A DNA stretch of 64,000 nucleotides, from assembly GCA_041200185.1 (NCBI GenBank), contig CP165730.1, positions 310,001 through 374,000 on the forward strand. Direction: 5' to 3'. Both the position numbers and the translations under genes were made by a program. The DNA is from G041200185 sp041200185 (GTDB lineage: Bacteria > Pseudomonadota > Alphaproteobacteria > BNTO01). The stretch's first letter is position 1. Every line of letters begins with the position of its first letter. Under the pieces are notes generated by a model. That model had not been told where the DNA came from, made no database searches, and saw only the letters and a list, made by a program, of their open reading frames with translations. Below are positions 18,921 to 28,348 of the stretch, in pieces.

Positions 18921-19292
18921 TTATTTCGGTCTCTTTGCGCCGTACTTAGAACGCGCCTGTTTACGGTTTTTTACACCCTGGGTATCCAACGTCCCACGGA
19001 TAATATGATACCGAACACCTGGCAAGTCCTTTACGCGCCCACCACGAATCATAACCACGGAGTGTTCCTGAAGGTTGTGTCCTTCACCGGGGATATACCC
19101 CGTCACCTCGAAGCCGTTATTGAGGCGGATACGTGCTACTTTTCGCATAGCCGAGTTTGGTTTTCTTGGCGTCATCGTAAAAACACGCGTGCAAACACCG
19201 CGCTTTTGCGGACACCCCACCAAAGCCGGGACCTTATCCTTCGAAACACGTGAAGCCCTTGGCTTACGGATTAACTGATTTATCGTTGGCAT
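18921..19292 (-). CDS. rpsL: 30S ribosomal protein S12
   Basis: A 123-residue S12 of the decoding centre. The ATG at 19292, giving the standard MPTINQLIRKPR start, is preferred over longer in-frame starts because a GGAGGAAG site stands 9-16 bases upstream. The TPRKPNSA and GRVKDLPGVRYH motifs carry the lysines of the streptomycin-sensitive form. It is the first gene of the block, 100 bp downstream of a clear promoter. rpoB-rpoC, the usual upstream neighbours, are absent here. Confidence 0.97.
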   Translation of the reverse strand: MPTINQLIRKPRASRVSKDKVPALVGCPQKRGVCTRVFTMTPRKPNSAMRKVARIRLNNGFEVTGYIPGEGHNLQEHSVVMIRGGRVKDLPGVRYHIIRGTLDTQGVKNRKQARSKYGAKRPK

Positions 19293-19398
19293 ACGACTTC
19301 TTCTTCCTCCGACCGAAATAAAACCATTGTGAATACACTCCTCCTTATCTTCGTCTCGTAGGCACGCAGAAAGCCTTCCGCACACCGCAACGAGTCTG

Positions 19399-19427
19399 AT
19401 TCTACAAACAAACCCAAAAAGAGTCAA
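19399..19427 (-). promoter_or_regulatory. sigma70-type promoter of the str-S10-spc-alpha block
   Basis: Reading the minus strand, TTGACT (19427-19422) is separated by 17 bases from TAGAAT (19404-19399). This is a near-consensus promoter roughly 100 bp before the rpsL ATG. A T-rich spacer and a GC-poor discriminator follow. It would allow the ribosomal block to be transcribed independently of rpoBC. Confidence 0.75.
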
Positions 19428-19823
19428 CCGGCCCCCAGCGCACTTTCCTCTCACGAACTTTTGCGTTGGGGTGGAATCCGTGTCTCCCCCTCCTCTTACT
19501 TTCAGTATAAAAACTCCTTCTACCTTTTTCAAAGGGAAAAATAGCCCATAAACTCACTGCATTTCTCTTCAGACGAGTACTTAACGCTGAGGATGACATC
19601 ATTTTTCTCCCGAAACTCCTCCTTTTCGCCATAAGCCTGACTTAAAATTATCGAAATGCAGATCTGAGCGGCTTGTCCGTGCCTCATTTTTTTGCGGATA
19701 TACTTCATTTTTCGCACTTATACATTCCAATCCATACACTTCATTATCCTCCTTGAAGACTATTTATCACCCTTCATTTCTTTATCTACACTTGTCGATA
19801 CTTAATTTGTGATTGGCGTCGAT
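19428..19823. other. intergenic region upstream of the str operon
   Basis: This stretch separates two divergent genes. On the minus strand an AAGGAGG site at 19754-19748 precedes an 8-codon frame (MKCMDWNV) that stops and is followed in the same frame by a 62-codon open stretch. A second SD-like GGAG lies before a 76-codon frame. Neither has recognisable protein character, so I do not call a gene. It could hold a leader or additional promoters. Confidence 0.4.
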
Positions 19824-19851
19824 TTGATTTTTACTATTCTTGCGCTATACT
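19824..19851 (+). promoter_or_regulatory. predicted promoter of the 348-residue orphan gene
   Basis: TTGATT (19824-19829) and TATACT (19846-19851) are spaced by 16 bases, 36 bp before the ATG at 19888. An AGGA ribosome-binding site lies between them and the ATG. Confidence 0.6.
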
Positions 19852-19887
19852 TACTACAAGACTTGAGTATTTGACGTAGGAACAATA

Positions 19888-20934
19888 ATGGCAATAAAAA
19901 TTTCTGCAATAGCGACAAAAGCTTGTTTGGGATACTTAGCATGTAGCGCGGTCGGCGTGTACGGATTAGTCCTAAACAAATTTGACAAGATGTTTAGCTC
20001 TAGCTTTACTAAGGAAAAGAAAGATAGCCTCAATATCGCACATGCTACCTCTGACGAAGCCAAAAGGCTTGTCCAAGCCCTTGTTGAACTCCAAAAACAT
20101 CCTGACGAAGTGCTGGAAGACGCTGATATTCGCGTGGCAACCTTCATATACTCCAATATTTTCCCTCTCGTATCTTCAGCTCAACATACACTCGAAAATC
20201 CATCTTCTCAAAAGAACATCGAACTTGATTCAACGAGCTTTGTTAGACTTAGATTGTTTTTTATTGATGAAGTTAATGTTAATATTTTTAAATCACTACC
20301 AAAACCATTGTCCTCTGCCCTACTCTTCTTAGGTCAGAAATTTGAGACTCAGAAAGATTTTTCTCCAACATCTTCGAATGCGGATATTCGAGCCGTTTTA
20401 GAGGCTTTGTTAGAATCTCTTCGAGAAATTCAAATTTTGCCCCGGGAAAAGCAGTTTTTGGAACTTTTCCCGAAGTTCATTTCTTATTGTAAATCGTTTC
20501 ATGTAACTCGCGAATTTGCTCTTGGAGTCGCTAACCTGAGAACCGAGCTTCTCATTCTAGGTGCTGACGCTGTTGATTACTCAGACGACCCTCAAAAGCA
20601 AAAAAAGTACATTCGGAAAAAATTCGTCAAAATAGCTAGAAAATATTCAGCAGATAAAAATTTTTATTTGCCACCTGAATTTATGTTTGTGAAGCAAAGC
20701 TTGTGGTTACTTGCTGAAACACTATTATCTAAACAAGAGGATATCCGAAAACTCGCCAAAGAACTCTACACCCCTTTTACTAAATTGCTTATCACGCTGC
20801 CCTCGGATAATGAGGATTCGAAACAGTCATCTTCGAAGAAGAACCATAAAGACAACCGATCCTCAACTCAAGTTCAGGGCCGGCAGATTGCCAAACACAC
20901 CTTTGGCCTTCTACAGTCCATTTTCGAAAACTGA
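19888..20934 (+). CDS. orphan protein with N-terminal membrane segment
   Basis: A 348-residue protein I do not recognise. Residues 5-30 (KISAIATKACLGYLACSAVGVYGLVL) are hydrophobic and could be a signal anchor. The rest looks mostly helical. Residues 80-290 contain several leucine-rich amphipathic stretches. The C-terminus has a serine/lysine-rich linker (SKQSSSKKNHKDNRSS) before a short final helix. A promoter and ribosome-binding site are visible. It is divergent from the ribosomal block and followed by a non-coding spacer. It may be a lineage-specific envelope-associated or secreted protein. Confidence 0.7.
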   Translation: MAIKISAIATKACLGYLACSAVGVYGLVLNKFDKMFSSSFTKEKKDSLNIAHATSDEAKRLVQALVELQKHPDEVLEDADIRVATFIYSNIFPLVSSAQHTLENPSSQKNIELDSTSFVRLRLFFIDEVNVNIFKSLPKPLSSALLFLGQKFETQKDFSPTSSNADIRAVLEALLESLREIQILPREKQFLELFPKFISYCKSFHVTREFALGVANLRTELLILGADAVDYSDDPQKQKKYIRKKFVKIARKYSADKNFYLPPEFMFVKQSLWLLAETLLSKQEDIRKLAKELYTPFTKLLITLPSDNEDSKQSSSKKNHKDNRSSTQVQGRQIAKHTFGLLQSIFEN

Positions 20935-21481
20935 TAACATCTCAATGCAGTCGCAAGCTGCAAAAAAAGAGCGAGAGCCCTGAAGAGGGGCCCCTCTTTG
21001 CTTTGCGCAAACCCGGGCGGCCTGCCAGCGACCACAGGGATCGCGTCGCAATGGATGTATGGGAGATCTTTTAAAGAGTTACTACTTGGAGTGTTACTAA
21101 ATATACGAATTGTTATATAAATTTGCAAATACTCTAATCTAGACTACACTGGTAAACGACCTGAATGGGAAACGCCGATTTGGCGCAACCATAAACCCAA
21201 GGTTTCCTACTAGATCTAACTTAACTGGGCTCTTCCGCTTTTGTTATCCCTCACCTTAGGCTTGGGATTGTTCCCTATTGGTAGATTTTAGAGTGAATCA
21301 TTCTTACAGGCTTCTTCAAAGCATAAATACTTGCTATTACGCGGCTTTTTATTTTATGTTTACGTCAATCTCTAATTACGAAGCAATCCCAGGTTTGTTC
21401 GTTTTTTGGCAAGGTAATAGAGTCAAGAAGAAGAGCTCCGCCAACCGTGGCTTCGCGGCTTACCGCACAGAAGCCACTCGT
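20935..21481. other. non-coding spacer with palindromes
   Basis: There is no convincing gene. A perfect 16-base palindrome AAGAGGGGCCCCTCTT lies at 20983-20998 and TTTGCGCAAA at 21002-21011. The first has no loop and no T-run, so it is not a standard terminator, though it may end transcription of the preceding gene. Confidence 0.5.
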
Positions 21482-21537
21482 TTTGACCTCATTCTGCCTT
21501 GTTATTTGACCTCATTCTGCCTTGTTATTTGACCTCA
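21482..21537. repeat. tandem 23-bp repeat at the 3' end of a small gene
   Basis: Two identical 23-base units (21482-21504 and 21505-21527), each starting TTTGACCTCATTCTGCC, are followed by the first 10 bases of a third (21528-21537). On the minus strand the partial unit encodes the last codons of the small secreted protein, and its stop codon lies at the junction with the second unit. The end of the gene therefore appears to have been duplicated downstream by slippage. Confidence 0.9.
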
Positions 21538-21914
21538 GAAGCCTTCTTTTGGCCGGACAGTTCTTCTCTTAAACGGTTTGCCTCTTGCATCATCTTAAAA
21601 ATTTTCTCAAACTGCCAAACATTAACCGGTATACAGTAAGTCGTGCTCATCCAAGACCCTTCCCCTAAAAGTTGAGACAAAACTTTTTTCCCTGTTGGGT
21701 CTTTAACGCACAGCTTAACCCATTTGTTCTGGACATTAACGGGGTATGTTTCAGGGACCTCGACTTCGACTGTATGCCAGAGTCCACTTCCTATCAGAGA
21801 AACCTTCACACCATCCTCGCACATATTGATTTCTTGGGCATGATCAGCGGCTTGAAGGACTACTCCTGTTGAAAAAACTAAACTTGAAACGATGCAGAAA
21901 AATCTATTAAACAC
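21525..21914 (-). CDS. small secreted protein of unknown function
   Basis: A 129-residue protein starting at GTG 21914, chosen because a GAGGAG site lies 7-8 bases upstream and because it places a clear signal peptide (FNRFFCIVSSLVFSTGVVLQA) at the N-terminus. The mature part has three cysteines and a C-terminal charged helix (KIFKMMQEANRLREELSGQKK). A longer in-frame start at 22031 lacks a ribosome-binding site. Small size, Sec signal and cysteines suggest a periplasmic or exported protein, loosely like IalB-type proteins, but I cannot assign a family. Confidence 0.65.
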   Translation of the reverse strand: MFNRFFCIVSSLVFSTGVVLQAADHAQEINMCEDGVKVSLIGSGLWHTVEVEVPETYPVNVQNKWVKLCVKDPTGKKVLSQLLGEGSWMSTTYCIPVNVWQFEKIFKMMQEANRLREELSGQKKASEVK

Positions 21915-22589
21915 GTGATATCTCCTCTTTAACTTCACAAAACTCGGAGAAGTCGCCTCTAAATTTAAAACAAAATCTCCGCCACAACTTTCAATATATA
22001 GAATAAATCTGTTTTTGTCAAATATCAGCAAGTTAAACTATTTTCTCTCGTTAAGTACATTTTCCGAGACTTTTCTGAATATACAGGCAACGTCGCATCG
22101 TAGCCCCTGTGCTACTGGATGGCTCCGCGCCGATGTCCTGGTCAACTTACATCGTGACAATATTATGAATTATTTTTCACACATACATGCTTCTATTTAA
22201 ATCAATTTTGATGGTTAGTATACAAAAATTGTTCAGACATTCCTTTCGGAATCATCCATCTTTCCAGTCGTTTCTCAGTCGCTAGCTTGAGGACGACGAC
22301 CGGTCGCGTTGAGCATGCGAGCCGTACCTTTTTTCTAAAAACCCAACCTTGCACGTGGAGGAAAAGGAAAAAGAGTTGTCAAAATTATTCAAACATCTCT
22401 TGCAAAGTAATCTCCACTTTCCACTTTTGTGATGGTCTGACCGTAACAGTTAGAGCCTATACTACAACAAAACCCATTATCCAACGAATTAACTCTTTGA
22501 GAAGAGTCGAAAATATGAACTCAAAACATCCAGTACTTATGAACCGCGGAGTGGTCATGCGGGAGCTGCACAAACAGGTCCCCCTCAAA
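21915..22589. other. non-coding spacer
   Basis: The stretch between the small secreted gene and valS (both minus strand) contains short open frames on the plus strand without ribosome-binding sites or protein character. I see no RNA gene in it. Confidence 0.5.
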
Positions 22590-22612
22590 TCAAAGGCCCC
22601 TCAACAGGCCTA
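22590..22612 (-). terminator. Rho-independent terminator after valS
   Basis: On the minus strand AGGCC (22611-22607) and GGCCT (22598-22594) form a stem with a short purine-rich loop, followed by TTTGATTT. It sits just past the valS stop codon. Confidence 0.65.
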
Positions 22613-25243
22613 TTACAGACGCACAGCCTCCATTCTCTGAAGCTCTTCCTTCTTTTGCTCAAAAGCAGCGGCATCCTTCGCCCATTCTTCCGGTTTTGCC
22701 TTCTTGTAGGCTTCGTTGGACAGCTTCGCCTTAAGACGTTGGACTTCGTTTTCGCGCTCCTGGATTTTTTTAGCAAACACTTCTTTCGCTTTTTGAAGAT
22801 CTAATTCTTGAGGATACTTCAAACAAAACTCACAAGAACCTTTAGCAAAATAAAGGCCCGATAAATTCTTAGGTAAGGCCTTCACACATTCCACCGAATC
22901 CAAACGCGCTAAGGCTGCAAACCACTCCCGATTCTCTCCCAAGAAAGAGTCTGGAACCGCTGCGACAAGATGCAGTTTCTCCGTTGCAGATAACCCTACG
23001 AGCCCGCGCAAAGAGCGGACCTCCTCCGTCACCGAAATATAAAAATCCTCCTTTTCGGCAGGGTCTGCTGCCTCTAAAGGTCCTTCACACCAGGGCTCTG
23101 TCAAAAGCATCCCCGAACAGCCGAACTGCGTCCAAAGCGTCTCGGTTATGAACGGAATAACGGGGTGTGCCACCTTAAGGAATTCTAAGAAGACGCCTCG
23201 AGCTACCCCTCTGATTTCCGCAGCCACATTCGGCGAAGCGTTAGCAAGTCCGGCCTTCATGCCTTCAATGTAAACATCACAGTAAATCTCTTTCATAAAG
23301 CGATACAATCCTTGTGCAAAGAAGTCAAACCGCATATCTTCAAGATCTTGTTTCGCTTTTTTCTTGAACGCGACGGCTTGCGCGACAATCCAGCGATTGA
23401 GAGCAAAAGAGAGCTCTCCCCCTGTCTTCTCCTCTTCGCGCAACTCGAGGCACTGATTACGCTCGAGGAACTTTGCCGCATTCCAAATCTTCGTCATGAA
23501 GTTCCGGCCAATTTCGACGGACGACGCCCCCACGCGAATATCGCGTCCAGGGATCGCCATCTGCGTCAGAGTAAACCGCAGGGCATCCACTCCGTACTCG
23601 TCCGCCAAAAACAAGGGATCAATGACATTCCCCTTTGATTTAGACATTTTCTGTCCTTTTTCATCACGTACAAGTGGATTGATATAAACCTTACGAAAAG
23701 GAACAGAATTTGTGAAGTAGAGACTCATCATAATCATCCGCGACACCCAGAAGAAGATGATGTCAAAACCAGTTACGAGGACATCCGTTGGGAAATAAGT
23801 CCGTAGGTCCGCTGTCGCTTCCGGCCACCCCAGCGTGGAGAAAGGCCACAAAGACGAAGAAAACCATGTATCAAGCACATCAGGGTCACGCGTGAGGGCG
23901 GGAACACGGTCACGATCAACCCCAAAGTACTCTGCTGCCTGAGCTATGGCTTCATCCTCGTTCATAGCACAGAACATTTTTCCATTTGCGGTATGCCACA
24001 CAGGGATCTGGTGTCCCCACCAAATCTGGCGCGACAAGCACCAAGGTTGAACGTTCTCCAGCCAATCAAAATACGTGTGTTTCCAAGCGTCAGGCACGAA
24101 TTGAACCTCCCCGTCCTTCACAGCTTGAATGGCTCGAGGCGCTAATTTTTTCACATCTAAAAACCACTGGTCTGTCACGCGGGGCTCGATCACACTCCCT
24201 GACCGGTCATTGTAAGGGACAGCATGCTGGATAGCCTCAGCCTTCTCCAGGAAACCCTGTTGTTCGAGGGCCGCCAGAACCTTTTTACGAGCTTCCGTCA
24301 CCGAAAGTCCCCGAAACTCTGCTGGAACCCACTCATTAAGACGTGCAGACTCGTCCATAACGCTCAATACCTCTAAACTGTGGCGCTGCCCCACCTCAAA
24401 ATCGTTAAAATCATGTGCCGGAGTGATCTTGACCACACCCGACCCTTTCTCGGGGTCCGAGTACTCATCTGCAATTACAGGAATGATCCTTCTCGTCAAC
24501 GGCAGTCTAACATTGCGTCCCACCCACTGCCGGTAACGTTCATCATCAGGATGAACAGCTACAGCTTGGTCACCAAAAAGGGTCTCGGGGCGCGTCGTTG
24601 CCACCGTTAAGAATTGATGCTCATCACCTTCCAGGGGATAGTGGATATACCACAACGTGCCCTTTTCTTGACGGTTTGTAACCTCCAAATCCGACACGGC
24701 AGTTTTTAAAGCTGGATCCCAATTCACAATGCGCTTGGCCCGGAAAATCAGTCCATCGTTGTAAAGCTGAGTAAAAGCGTGAAGCACCGCTCGCGACGAC
24801 TTTTCGTCCATAGTAAAACGCAAACGATCAAGATCAATACTCATCCCCATGCGAATCAGTTGGTGAACAATACACCCTCCGGATTTCTCCTTCCACTCCC
24901 ATACCTTCTTGATAAACGTCTCTCGGCCGATCTCTTGCCAGTTAACCCCCTGGTCACTCAACTGGTTAGCAACAATGATCTGCGTCGCAATCCCAGCGTG
25001 ATCAAGCCCCGGCTGCCCAAGAGTCACATCCCCATGCTGCCGATGGTATCGAAGCAAAACATCCTGCAAGGTCGACGTGAAAGCGTGCCCGAGGTGAAGA
25101 GATCCTGTCACGTTAGGAGGTGGAAGGGTGATCGTGAACGTCTGCGATTTGCGATTTTTCACCGCTGTCGCGGCAATAATCTCCTTGGATCTTTTGACAA
25201 CATCCGCCTCAGCGGTTTTAAAATCAAAATTCTTCTCCAACAT
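22613..25243 (-). CDS. valS: valyl-tRNA synthetase
   Basis: An 876-residue class I synthetase that charges tRNA-Val, with an editing domain against threonine. The HIGH-type motif PPPNVTGSLHLGHA is near residues 43-56, an editing (CP1) domain contains TTRPETLFGDQAVAVHP, and KMSKSKGNVIDP is the second signature. The C-terminal 70 residues form the coiled-coil arm usual for ValRS (QERENEVQRLKAKLSNEAYKKA). The ATG at 25243 is preferred. A GTG four codons upstream overlaps the probable ribosome-binding region. It is followed by a terminator. Confidence 0.98.
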   Translation of the reverse strand: MLEKNFDFKTAEADVVKRSKEIIAATAVKNRKSQTFTITLPPPNVTGSLHLGHAFTSTLQDVLLRYHRQHGDVTLGQPGLDHAGIATQIIVANQLSDQGVNWQEIGRETFIKKVWEWKEKSGGCIVHQLIRMGMSIDLDRLRFTMDEKSSRAVLHAFTQLYNDGLIFRAKRIVNWDPALKTAVSDLEVTNRQEKGTLWYIHYPLEGDEHQFLTVATTRPETLFGDQAVAVHPDDERYRQWVGRNVRLPLTRRIIPVIADEYSDPEKGSGVVKITPAHDFNDFEVGQRHSLEVLSVMDESARLNEWVPAEFRGLSVTEARKKVLAALEQQGFLEKAEAIQHAVPYNDRSGSVIEPRVTDQWFLDVKKLAPRAIQAVKDGEVQFVPDAWKHTYFDWLENVQPWCLSRQIWWGHQIPVWHTANGKMFCAMNEDEAIAQAAEYFGVDRDRVPALTRDPDVLDTWFSSSLWPFSTLGWPEATADLRTYFPTDVLVTGFDIIFFWVSRMIMMSLYFTNSVPFRKVYINPLVRDEKGQKMSKSKGNVIDPLFLADEYGVDALRFTLTQMAIPGRDIRVGASSVEIGRNFMTKIWNAAKFLERNQCLELREEEKTGGELSFALNRWIVAQAVAFKKKAKQDLEDMRFDFFAQGLYRFMKEIYCDVYIEGMKAGLANASPNVAAEIRGVARGVFLEFLKVAHPVIPFITETLWTQFGCSGMLLTEPWCEGPLEAADPAEKEDFYISVTEEVRSLRGLVGLSATEKLHLVAAVPDSFLGENREWFAALARLDSVECVKALPKNLSGLYFAKGSCEFCLKYPQELDLQKAKEVFAKKIQERENEVQRLKAKLSNEAYKKAKPEEWAKDAAAFEQKKEELQRMEAVRL

Positions 25244-25258
25244 ACAACACCCCACTTT

Positions 25259-25567
25259 TTACCGAGGAAAATACTTTAAAATAATCAATCCAAAGACGCT
25301 AATAAAATAGCGCAAACAAATACATAAAATAATGGGTGATAAATCTAAGAATCCAACCGTAGGAACAATGCGCCGAATCGGTGCAAGAACGGGCTCAATA
25401 AGCCTCGCCAGAGAGCTGTAAGTCGCGTACACAAATGCGCTGTTACGGTTTAAAACCCCGAATGACAGCAGAATACTGATGAGGATGTAGATAAAAATCA
25501 GGACGTTATAGAGATTCAAACAGGCCAACAGAACCTGCAACAACGGCACAAAGAAAATTTCTAACAT
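25259..25567 (-). CDS. YggT family membrane protein
   Basis: A 102-residue inner-membrane protein with two hydrophobic segments around a basic loop. The pattern LARLIEPVLAPIRRIVPTVGFLDLSPIILCI is the hallmark of the YggT family (the second half ends in a short basic tail). It lies 15 bp upstream of valS on the same strand, so the two may be cotranscribed. YggT proteins have been linked to cell division and osmotic tolerance, but the function is not settled. Confidence 0.85.
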   Translation of the reverse strand: MLEIFFVPLLQVLLACLNLYNVLIFIYILISILLSFGVLNRNSAFVYATYSSLARLIEPVLAPIRRIVPTVGFLDLSPIILCICLRYFISVFGLIILKYFPR

Positions 25568-25634
25568 CGCATCACCCGACAGCCGGTCACTACGCTTTTC
25601 CCTTGTAGCACAAAAACGACGAACTTCCGAGGTC

Positions 25635-26366
25635 TTACAGCGTGTCCGAAGGGTCGCTAGGACTGAGCCCTCCTTGGTTTTTCTCCCCTCCCTTTTTCAC
25701 AGCCGAAGGCCGACGACCCCGTCTTTTAGGAGCCGTTATAGCTTTCCTCTCTTCCTCTTCACCTACTGGACTTCCACTCTCCCCGCTCAACTTCTCGCTG
25801 ACAACTGAGGATTCGCCATCCTGTCTCTCCTCCTGATCAGGAACTTTCAATCCTCCTGACGCTCTCTCAGAGTCTCCCTTCCCAACGTTTGGTGTTTCTT
25901 TACTTGTGTACCTTGTCGCTTTTTCACCGGTTTCTCTCTTAACCTCGCCAAGTTGACTCTCCGAAACCGGGTAAGTACTAGGTGTCCAAGAAGTTCCCTT
26001 ACTCGAATTCGGCACCCGTCTTTCCGCACAAGCCTCGTTGTTTTCATCACTCTCCTGAGAGGCAGCTGCGCCACCCGTCCCGCTCTTACCAGGAGAACCA
26101 TCGGTGCGATCCTGGTTATTATGTCCCTGGTTTTGGTTGTTCCTGCGAGCAAAGTCATTATCACGATTCATAAGGCGGGCGTAATGCTCAGCACTCTGAA
26201 AGAACCGCTCAGCCTCAACAGTATCACCCTGGGAGGCGGCTTCTCGAGCTTGGTTAATATACTTCGCATACTGTGACTGATTCTTGGCTCGCTGCTGCTC
26301 TGAGTCGGCGTATCCAAACTTCGGACGTACTTGCACTTTGTTCTTTCCAAACCTTGATATAGCCAT
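25635..26366 (-). CDS. DUF4167 family protein
   Basis: A 243-residue protein. Residues 1-75 match the DUF4167 pattern found across Alphaproteobacteria: a basic start, then AKYINQAREAASQGDTVEAERFFQSAEHYARLMN, two helices resembling a TPR. The remaining two thirds are disordered, rich in Ser, Gly, Glu and Lys, ending with a basic AT-hook-like KRRGRRP and a charged tail. No enzymatic motif is seen. It is divergent from dnaB. A nucleic-acid-binding role is plausible from the basic segments, but unproven. Confidence 0.8.
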   Translation of the reverse strand: MAISRFGKNKVQVRPKFGYADSEQQRAKNQSQYAKYINQAREAASQGDTVEAERFFQSAEHYARLMNRDNDFARRNNQNQGHNNQDRTDGSPGKSGTGGAAASQESDENNEACAERRVPNSSKGTSWTPSTYPVSESQLGEVKRETGEKATRYTSKETPNVGKGDSERASGGLKVPDQEERQDGESSVVSEKLSGESGSPVGEEEERKAITAPKRRGRRPSAVKKGGEKNQGGLSPSDPSDTL

Positions 26367-26690
26367 TATTCCTCCCTCAGCCCTCTCTCGTTAACTCAGC
26401 TACGCATAATGTGGAAAACACCCCCGGCGCACTCCCAGCGCCGCCCTCAGTTTACAGATTCCCCTCGTGAGAATCAACCGTTGCCTCCTCCACGCGTATG
26501 GATAATGACTGAGGTCTCCGACTCTATGGCAACGGACTTTCGCGAAAACGGGTCAGCGCTTCTCCTGAGCCTTTTTACAGCGAAATTTACTACGGAAAAG
26601 AGACTTTGCCCCACCAAGCAAGTACCATCAAGCCACTTCGCAGTTAAATCGTGCTATAGTGAGGCGTCGCGGAGCTGAAAATCATGTTTC

Positions 26691-28163
26691 ATGTCCGACC
26701 CCCAGCCACAAGAAACGTCCTCATCGACGGGAGGGTCTGCTGTCTTAGGTGCCGCAGCCGAGGCAGCTGATAACGCTGTCCCGCACAATGAAGAAGCCGA
26801 GCAAGCCCTCTTAGGGGCAATTTTGCTTAACAATTCCGTCATGGAACAGGTGGGGGATTTCCTTCGCCCAGAGCATTTCTATTACCCCATTCACGGTGAA
26901 ATTTTCCGCGCTATTCAAGCACTTCTCGACCGCAACCAAGTTGCTGACCCCATCACCCTTCGCGACTTTTTTGACCAAAGCGACACTCTAAAAGAATTTG
27001 GGGGCGCGGAATACCTTATTAATCTTACAAAATCTGTAATCTCCGTTATGAACACTGTTGATTACGGACGGATTATTTACGACTTATTTATCCGTCGGCA
27101 GCTCTTGAGCCTAGCACAGGAAACCGTCAACGAATGCCGCACCTATGACGTTGAGGTTGCCGCTGTTGATATTGTCGAGGATGTTGAAAAAAAACTCTAT
27201 AACCTTGTCACCCTGGGGCAAGGAATCCACGCCGAAACCACTTTTCGGGATGCCCTCACGCAAGCCATTGAAACAGCTGAAACAGCCTTTAAACGTGACA
27301 GTCACATCGTGGGTGTGACATCAGGTCTCGTCGATGTCGATCGTTGGCTTGGTGGGCTTCATCCCTCGGACCTCCTCATCATCGCCGGCCGACCTTCAAT
27401 GGGGAAAACCGCATTGGCCACCAACATGGCCTTTAATGCTGCTAAGGCCTTCACCTTCAACCCAGCGGAAGGGGCACGTGTCGCCTTCTTCTCCCTAGAA
27501 ATGTCGGCTGAGCAACTAGCTACACGCATCCTCGCCTCTGAATCTGGCATTTCCTCTGATAAAATTCGCCGCGGCGTTATCCGCAAAGAGGACTTCCCAA
27601 AGTTTGTCGAAGTCAGTCGGCAAATTAACGAGCTTCAACTCTTCATTGACGATACCCCAGGCCTTAGCCTTCCTGCTCTCCGGAACCGCGCTCGACGCCT
27701 CAAACGGAAGCATGATATAGGCCTCATTGTCATTGATTACTTGCAGCTGATCGATGCCGCTTCTAAGCGTAGCCAAGACAATCGCGTTCAAGAGGTCTCA
27801 ACAATCACCCGATCGCTTAAAACTCTCGCCAAAGAGCTTAATGTCCCCATCCTCGCTCTTTCTCAGTTGTCGCGCGCCGTCGAGCAGCGTGATGATAAGC
27901 GGCCTCAGCTGTCGGACCTTCGTGAATCTGGATCCATTGAACAAGATGCTGATGTCGTTATGTTCGTCTACCGCGAGGAGTACTACGAAGCTCGAAAGGA
28001 ACCTAAGGATGGAACTGAGCAACACAGCGCTTGGCAAAAAAAAATGAATGAAATTTATAACCAAGCTGAACTCATCGTCGCCAAACAAAGGCACGGCCCC
28101 GTCGGGACGATCAAACTGTTTTTCGATAGCCAATTGACGAAATTTAATAATGCAGCTGCTTGA
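26691..28163 (+). CDS. dnaB: replicative DNA helicase DnaB
   Basis: A 490-residue hexameric helicase that unwinds DNA at the replication fork. The N-terminal domain (NEEAEQALLGAILLNN) interacts with primase. The RecA-like domain carries Walker A GRPSMGKTALA, Walker B VIDYLQLI and the SQLSRAVEQRDDKRPQLSDLRESG arginine-finger region. No intein is present. An extra alanine/serine-rich N-terminal tail of about 30 residues precedes the core. A TATAGT element (26654-26659) is close upstream. It converges on tamA. Confidence 0.98.
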   Translation: MSDPQPQETSSSTGGSAVLGAAAEAADNAVPHNEEAEQALLGAILLNNSVMEQVGDFLRPEHFYYPIHGEIFRAIQALLDRNQVADPITLRDFFDQSDTLKEFGGAEYLINLTKSVISVMNTVDYGRIIYDLFIRRQLLSLAQETVNECRTYDVEVAAVDIVEDVEKKLYNLVTLGQGIHAETTFRDALTQAIETAETAFKRDSHIVGVTSGLVDVDRWLGGLHPSDLLIIAGRPSMGKTALATNMAFNAAKAFTFNPAEGARVAFFSLEMSAEQLATRILASESGISSDKIRRGVIRKEDFPKFVEVSRQINELQLFIDDTPGLSLPALRNRARRLKRKHDIGLIVIDYLQLIDAASKRSQDNRVQEVSTITRSLKTLAKELNVPILALSQLSRAVEQRDDKRPQLSDLRESGSIEQDADVVMFVYREEYYEARKEPKDGTEQHSAWQKKMNEIYNQAELIVAKQRHGPVGTIKLFFDSQLTKFNNAAA

Positions 28164-28348
28164 AAAAAGTGTGTAGGTTGGGGACAAGAAACATGAGTTG
28201 AGGAAGGTAGAGAGCACAAAATGGAGGAGGAATATCAAACCATCCCTCTCTCTGTGTTCATAATCTAAAGGTCCTACGCCTCCAAGGAGTGTTCGCTGAG
28301 ATGAGTTCAACTGAACATCCAGATTGAACTTTTAACATCAAATCCAGG

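Noticed and set aside
19402..19717. Two short minus-strand frames upstream of rpsL, one with an SD-like site
   Set aside because: Composition looks like leader sequence, one covers the promoter, and there is no recognisable family. They are kept only as a remark.
20983..20998. 16-bp palindrome as a terminator
   Set aside because: A perfect palindrome without a loop and without a T-run is not a standard terminator.
22287..22640. 117-codon plus-strand frame
   Set aside because: It runs over the valS terminator and 3' end, and has no ribosome-binding site.
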